The notes beneath the pieces were generated by a model. The model was given only the letters and a program-made list of their open reading frames with translations. It searched no databases and was not told the DNA's origin. A DNA stretch of 6,600 bases from an uncultured Planctomycetaceae bacterium (GTDB lineage Bacteria > Planctomycetota > Planctomycetia > Pirellulales > Pirellulaceae). The position numbers were made by a program, and so were the translations under genes. This document shows positions 1-6,600 of the stretch, one piece after another. Location of the stretch: NCBI GenBank assembly GCA_937967665.1, contig CALBSZ010000091.1, positions 1 to 6,600 of the forward strand, read 5' to 3'. Within the stretch, counting starts at the first letter, position 1. Each line of letters begins with the position of its first letter.

Positions 1-761
1 TGCCCGCCCGAATCCAGCACCCGCAACCGCGGAACCAACGTGCTGCCCGACGGCAAATCAACAGTAAGTTCCAAAGTGTTGCCAGTGTTCTGAACTCCGA
101 GTGCGAACAGATCGTGGTCGTAGACTGTGTTTTGCGGCGCCATGATCGTACCGCCAATGGCACCAGATTGCGTTCCCGCGGACTCGGAAAAGGTAACGGG
201 ATCGGCATTGTTCAGTGAGTTGTTGTGATAGTTGTCGTCGGATTCCAGATCGATGCCGCGTCCGACTTGTACCGTCAAGCGGTAGTCACCTGTTTCGGTG
301 GAATAGTATCCCTTGCCAACTCGGACATAGTAGTATCCTTGAGCTGGAATCGTGTAACTGTGGAACATTGCGTCGCTACCGGGGCCGTCATGGTCATCGC
401 CGAACACAGTTGCGTCGTTACTGTCACGAAACTCAAAATAGGCGTCCACGTCGCTATTGGGAGTATCCACCATAATCGAGACAACATCGCCGGCTTCCGC
501 CTCGAAACGAAAGTAGTCCGGATCACTCCATCGGTCCTGATAGACGGCGGAGGAGATCGCGCCCAAACCGCAGGCGAGGAAATGGCCGGATGCGAGCGGG
601 TCTTGTTCGAGCACCAGGTCGTCGGCAGTCACACGCGTGTCGTTCGATTCGGATTCCGTAACACAGGTTGCCAACAGTTGCCGCCATTCAAGCGGCTCGA
701 ATTTTCCAACGCGGCGTTTTCGCTGTGTTGCTCGGAGACGGCGGCTCCATTTCGAGGGCAT
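1..761 (-). CDS. LEPR-XLL exported protein with tandem PPC-type domains (3' part outside the window)
   Basis: This is the N-terminal part (253 codons) of a leftward gene that stays open to the left edge. Residues 1-20 are strongly basic (MPSKWSRRLRATQRKRR) and are followed by FEPLEWRQLL at 21-30. That is a form of the LEPR-XLL motif found near the N-terminus of many large planctomycete surface or secreted proteins; its sorting role is not well established. Residues about 36-166 look like a pre-peptidase C-terminal (PPC) beta-sandwich: E-S-N-D start, DPDYFRFEAEAGD at 80-92, DVDAYFEFRDSND at 104-116, and YYYVRVG...TGDYRLTVQV ending near 166. A second copy starts near 171 (LESDDNYHNNSLNNAD, DHDLFALGVQNTGNTLELTV) and is cut by the edge. 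PPC domains are accessory domains of secreted enzymes, so the catalytic or adhesive part, if any, lies outside the window. The ATG at 761 is chosen because a GAGG lies 7 bases upstream and the next in-frame stop is at 800-798. The antisense reading frames here are shadows of this gene. The exact function is unknown. Confidence 0.88.
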   Translation of the reverse strand, partial: MPSKWSRRLRATQRKRRVGKFEPLEWRQLLATCVTESESNDTRVTADDLVLEQDPLASGHFLACGLGAISSAVYQDRWSDPDYFRFEAEAGDVVSIMVDTPNSDVDAYFEFRDSNDATVFGDDHDGPGSDAMFHSYTIPAQGYYYVRVGKGYYSTETGDYRLTVQVGRGIDLESDDNYHNNSLNNADPVTFSESAGTQSGAIGGTIMAPQNTVYDHDLFALGVQNTGNTLELTVDLPSGSTLVPRLRVLDSGG

Positions 762-768
762 GGCGATA

Positions 769-772
769 CCTC
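769..772 (-). promoter_or_regulatory. Ribosome binding site of the LEPR-XLL gene
   Basis: Read on the minus strand, GAGG lies 7 bases before the ATG at 761. It decides the start, because the frame stays open for only 12 more codons upstream (stop at 800-798) and those codons contain no ATG. Confidence 0.55.
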
Positions 773-909
773 GTTTTAGCAGGTGGGGCCTCGAACACTA
801 CGCGACGCTCGAGTTCATTTTGGCAAGTAGAAATGCAAGAAACCGGCATGACAGCACGTTGCTCCATCTGGAACGACCGGAAGATTCACGCCTCAATTCC
901 GCCTTTTTT

Positions 910-938
910 AGTTTACTTGCCTTGGCCTTCTAGTACAA
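910..938 (-). promoter_or_regulatory. Candidate sigma70-like promoter for the LEPR-XLL gene
   Basis: On the minus strand, TTGTAC (938-933) and TAAACT (915-910) are separated by exactly 17 bases. They match 3 of 6 and 4 of 6 consensus positions. Transcription from here would give a leader of roughly 140 bases before the ATG at 761. The -35 box overlaps the left arm of the inverted repeat at 936-960, so a regulator bound there could compete with polymerase. The match is modest, planctomycete promoters are poorly defined, and a chance hit is quite possible. Confidence 0.22.
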
Positions 939-960
939 GAAGATCGCTCGCCTCTTCTTG
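936..960. repeat. Perfect 8-base inverted repeat (CAAGAAGA / TCTTCTTG)
   Basis: CAAGAAGA at 936-943 is mirrored exactly by TCTTCTTG at 953-960, with a 9-base spacer. No T-run follows on either strand, and neither flanking gene ends here, so it is not a terminator. It overlaps the candidate minus-strand -35 box and could be an operator or a hairpin. The function is inferred from position only. Confidence 0.4.
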
Positions 961-984
961 CGCTGGTTATCACGATGCATAACG

Positions 985-1004
985 GATTAGTACTGATTAG
1001 TACT
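985..1004. repeat. Exact tandem duplication of a 10-mer, GATTAGTACT x2
   Basis: GATTAGTACT occurs at 985-994 and again directly adjacent at 995-1004. Each copy contains the palindrome AGTACT, and the second copy is part of the 8-base palindrome TAGTACTA (998-1005). A third TAGTAC lies at 931-936 next to the candidate minus-strand promoter. The 10-base period is about one helical turn, so both copies would face the same side of the DNA, as expected for a regulator binding site. Simple slippage is the alternative. Confidence 0.5.
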
Positions 1005-1088
1005 ACAGCGCAGGGTTGACGGTAGCGAAAAGACGGACAGCGTCCCAACTCCTACCGACCGACTCATGGTCCACGTGGGTTGAGAGGG

Positions 1089-1109
1089 GATGAAGCCAGC
1101 GGGTTCATC
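1089..1109. promoter_or_regulatory. 21-base dyad, possible operator of the multidomain gene
   Basis: GATGAA (1089-1094) and TTCATC (1104-1109) are exact reverse complements. The symmetry continues inward as CC (1096-1097) and GG (1101-1102) around the centre at 1099, with one mismatch pair (1095/1103). The dyad ends 8 bases before a TATAAA box (1118-1123), so it covers the place where a -35 box would sit. That arrangement fits an activator or repressor site for the plus-strand operon, but no protein data support it. Confidence 0.3.
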
Positions 1110-1117
1110 GTTTAGAG

Positions 1118-1123
1118 TATAAA
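1118..1123 (+). promoter_or_regulatory. Candidate -10 box (TATAAA) for the plus-strand operon
   Basis: TATAAA matches 5 of 6 positions of the sigma70 -10 consensus and stands out in GC-rich DNA about 140 bases before the chosen start at 1264. There is no acceptable -35 box at 16-18 bases upstream; the dyad 1089-1109 lies there instead. If real, the promoter would probably depend on an activator. Confidence 0.2.
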
Positions 1124-1250
1124 CGGATTCTCCCTTGTAACAACGCGGCTACGACGGAGCCGTGACGTCGAGTTCTTTCGACGGCTGTTCTCAGTTCGGC
1201 GGCTGTCCAATGCAATCCAAAATTCGATTCCTGTCAGACTACCGAAAAAT

Positions 1251-1255
1251 GAAGG
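1251..1255 (+). promoter_or_regulatory. Ribosome binding site that favours the start at 1264
   Basis: GAAGG lies 8 bases before the ATG at 1264. The other in-frame starts are worse: the GTG at 1162 has GGAG only 2 bases upstream, and the ATGs at 1210 and 1249 have no purine-rich site at a proper distance. Confidence 0.4.
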
Positions 1256-1263
1256 CGTCAATC

Positions 1264-5625
<4,362 letters not shown>

Positions 5626-5633
5626 GCGAAGCC

Positions 5634-5638
5634 AGGAG
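5634..5638 (+). promoter_or_regulatory. Ribosome binding site of the downstream gene
   Basis: AGGAG lies 4 bases before the ATG at 5643, inside the 17-base gap after the stop codon at 5623-5625. The gap has no room for a promoter or terminator, which supports co-transcription with the multidomain gene. Confidence 0.6.
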
Positions 5639-5642
5639 AGCG

Positions 5643-6600
5643 ATGTTGGAGAAGCTTCGAGGCGTCACGGTTCTTCCCGAATACATCCAAAGCGAGGGCG
5701 TTGGCGCGTTACTCGACAACCTGCAGCAGCGTGCGAACGTGACCGCGGTGACCACTTCGCCCTACGTCATGGCCCCGACGACGGAAGCCAGCGGCAAGCG
5801 GGAACCGCCGGCGGACGCGGACGCGGGAACGGTGCGATTACTCGATCGCCCGCTGTGGGGGCGGCGGGAACTTTACGTGCGGACGTCGCCGAGTTTTGTG
5901 GCGCGGCGTGAACTCTATGCCGGCTTGAAATACCAGCCGGCCGCTCCCGACGATTTGACTCGCGAACAGGGGCCGCTGGTGGCTGCTGTCTTGAACGAGG
6001 CCTGGCGGCGGGGCCTGAAGACGTACTTGCAGATCCAGGCTGCCATACCGCCCGGTTACCGCGTGCAATTCGGCGGGCCGGATGACGACGATCAGCCGCG
6101 TCTGCCCAATGGCCGCGTGCCAGCGGGGCGAGTGGCCAATAATGCCAGCCTGGAAAGTCCTCACATTATTGATTACCAGCGAACGCTGATTACGGACCTG
6201 TGCCAGGCGTATCCCGAGATCGACGGCATCCGCTTCGACTGGCCGGAGTACCCTCCCTATTCACTGGACGACGTGTTCGTGGATTTCAGCGCGCACGTTC
6301 CCGCGGCGCGCGACCTGCGCCAGGAAGCGTCCGCATGGTACGACCGGTTGCATGGCCAGCTGACCGAGGAAGACCTTGAATCGTGGTCGGACGGCAGGAC
6401 TCCGCAGCACGGACTGCTACCGGGTTGGATTTCCGCCGATTTTGTCAGGCGCTGGCACTCGACGAAAGCCAGTTCCACAGAAAGGCTGCTCCGCGCCTTC
6501 CGCGACGCCATGGACGCCGCCGGCGCCGCGCAGATGCAAGTCGTCGCGCACGCCTTTCCGCCTCCCTGGAATGTCCACTCCGGCATCGACTTCCAGCTGC
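5643..6600 (+). CDS. Uncharacterised protein with TIM-barrel glycosidase-like features (3' part outside the window)
   Basis: The frame is open for 319 codons from the ATG at 5643 to the right edge without a stop. There is no signal peptide or membrane segment (MLEKLRGVTVLPEYIQSEGV...), so it is probably cytoplasmic. The order of elements resembles the first half of a TIM barrel: a strand near 8-12, a helix 18-30 and a strand at 33-38; a segment RGLKTYLQIQAAIPPGY at 123-139; then IDGIRFDWPEY at 193-203, where acidic residues (D194, D199, E202) sit at a strand end as in glycoside hydrolases and their relatives with DGIxxD motifs; and VVAHAFPPPWN at 300-310 as a later strand. Another distinctive segment is DRPLWGRRELYVRTSPSF at 68-85. 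I cannot assign it to a named family. Close coupling to a ThuA/dehydrogenase gene suggests a carbohydrate-related role. Alternatives are a non-catalytic TIM-barrel or a polysaccharide deacetylase-like or isomerase-like enzyme. Being a gene is near certain (codon use, ribosome binding site, spacing); the function is a guess. Confidence 0.8.
   Translation, partial: MLEKLRGVTVLPEYIQSEGVGALLDNLQQRANVTAVTTSPYVMAPTTEASGKREPPADADAGTVRLLDRPLWGRRELYVRTSPSFVARRELYAGLKYQPAAPDDLTREQGPLVAAVLNEAWRRGLKTYLQIQAAIPPGYRVQFGGPDDDDQPRLPNGRVPAGRVANNASLESPHIIDYQRTLITDLCQAYPEIDGIRFDWPEYPPYSLDDVFVDFSAHVPAARDLRQEASAWYDRLHGQLTEEDLESWSDGRTPQHGLLPGWISADFVRRWHSTKASSTERLLRAFRDAMDAAGAAQMQVVAHAFPPPWNVHSGIDFQL

Larger units (their letters stand above)
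762..1263. other. Divergent intergenic region without a convincing gene
   Basis: About 500 bases separate the leftward LEPR-XLL gene from the rightward multidomain gene. The open frames here (for example 637-933 and 668-982, plus strand) overlap the LEPR-XLL gene antisense, lack recognisable motifs and have no good ribosome binding site, so I call no gene. The stretch is less GC-rich and more irregular than the flanking genes. It contains a T-run (904-909), an 8-base inverted repeat (936-960), an exact tandem 10-mer (985-1004), an 8-base palindrome CCACGTGG (1071-1078), a 21-base dyad (1089-1109) and a TATAAA box (1118-1123). It most likely carries both divergent promoters and their 5' leaders. 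I see no tRNA, rRNA or known riboswitch. Confidence 0.6.

Noticed and set aside
225..779. Plus-strand open frame of 184 codons
   Set aside because: It lies antisense to the LEPR-XLL gene, whose minus-strand translation has clear motifs and PPC-like domains; the plus-strand product has no recognisable feature and no ribosome binding site.
936..960. Rho-independent terminator
   Set aside because: The stem is only 8 bases, AT/purine-rich, has no T-run on either side, and neither neighbouring gene ends near it.
637..982. Two overlapping plus-strand frames of about 100 codons
   Set aside because: They begin inside the LEPR-XLL gene on the other strand, run into the intergenic region, and show neither protein motifs nor coding bias.
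1016..1021. TTGACG as a plus-strand -35 box
   Set aside because: No acceptable -10 sequence lies 15-19 bases downstream.
1071..1078. CCACGTGG palindrome as a regulator site
   Set aside because: An 8-base palindrome alone is common by chance in GC-rich DNA and has no further symmetry or repeat around it.

Overview
The window looks like chromosomal DNA of a planctomycete, probably from the Pirellulales or a close relative. Three things point there. The leftward gene at the left edge starts with a basic N-terminus followed by FEPLEWRQLL, a form of the LEPR-XLL motif that marks exported proteins in this phylum. The central gene joins the Pirellula/Verrucomicrobium-type dehydrogenase domain to a Pirellula/Verrucomicrobium-type cytochrome c domain. 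The proteins are also very large and modular. No ribosomal marker is present, so this placement rests on protein families alone.

Layout. Positions 1-761 (minus strand) hold the first 253 codons of a LEPR-XLL surface or secreted protein with tandem pre-peptidase C-terminal (PPC) type beta-sandwich domains; it runs off the left edge. Positions 762-1263 are a divergent intergenic region of about 500 bases with no convincing gene. It holds an exact tandem 10-mer, two dyads and promoter-like boxes. Positions 1264-5625 (plus strand) encode a single exported protein of about 1453 residues: signal peptide, ThuA-like domain, PVC-type dehydrogenase beta-propeller, HEAT-like helical repeats, cytochrome c with CMKCH, and a C-terminal beta-sandwich. 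After a 17-base gap with a Shine-Dalgarno sequence, a second plus-strand gene starts at 5643 and runs off the right edge. Its product has no signal peptide and has features of a TIM-barrel carbohydrate-active enzyme, but I do not recognise the family.

How the genes may work together (inference). The two plus-strand genes look like an operon for using a carbohydrate. The exported multidomain protein would oxidise or bind a sugar outside the cytoplasm and pass electrons through its own haem domain. The downstream protein would act on a related glycoside. ThuA proteins are known from oxidative 3-keto-sugar pathways (ThuA/ThuB for trehalose in Sinorhizobium), which fits this picture but does not prove a substrate. 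The LEPR-XLL gene is divergent and probably functionally separate. I see no mobile element, CRISPR array, tRNA, rRNA or defence system here.
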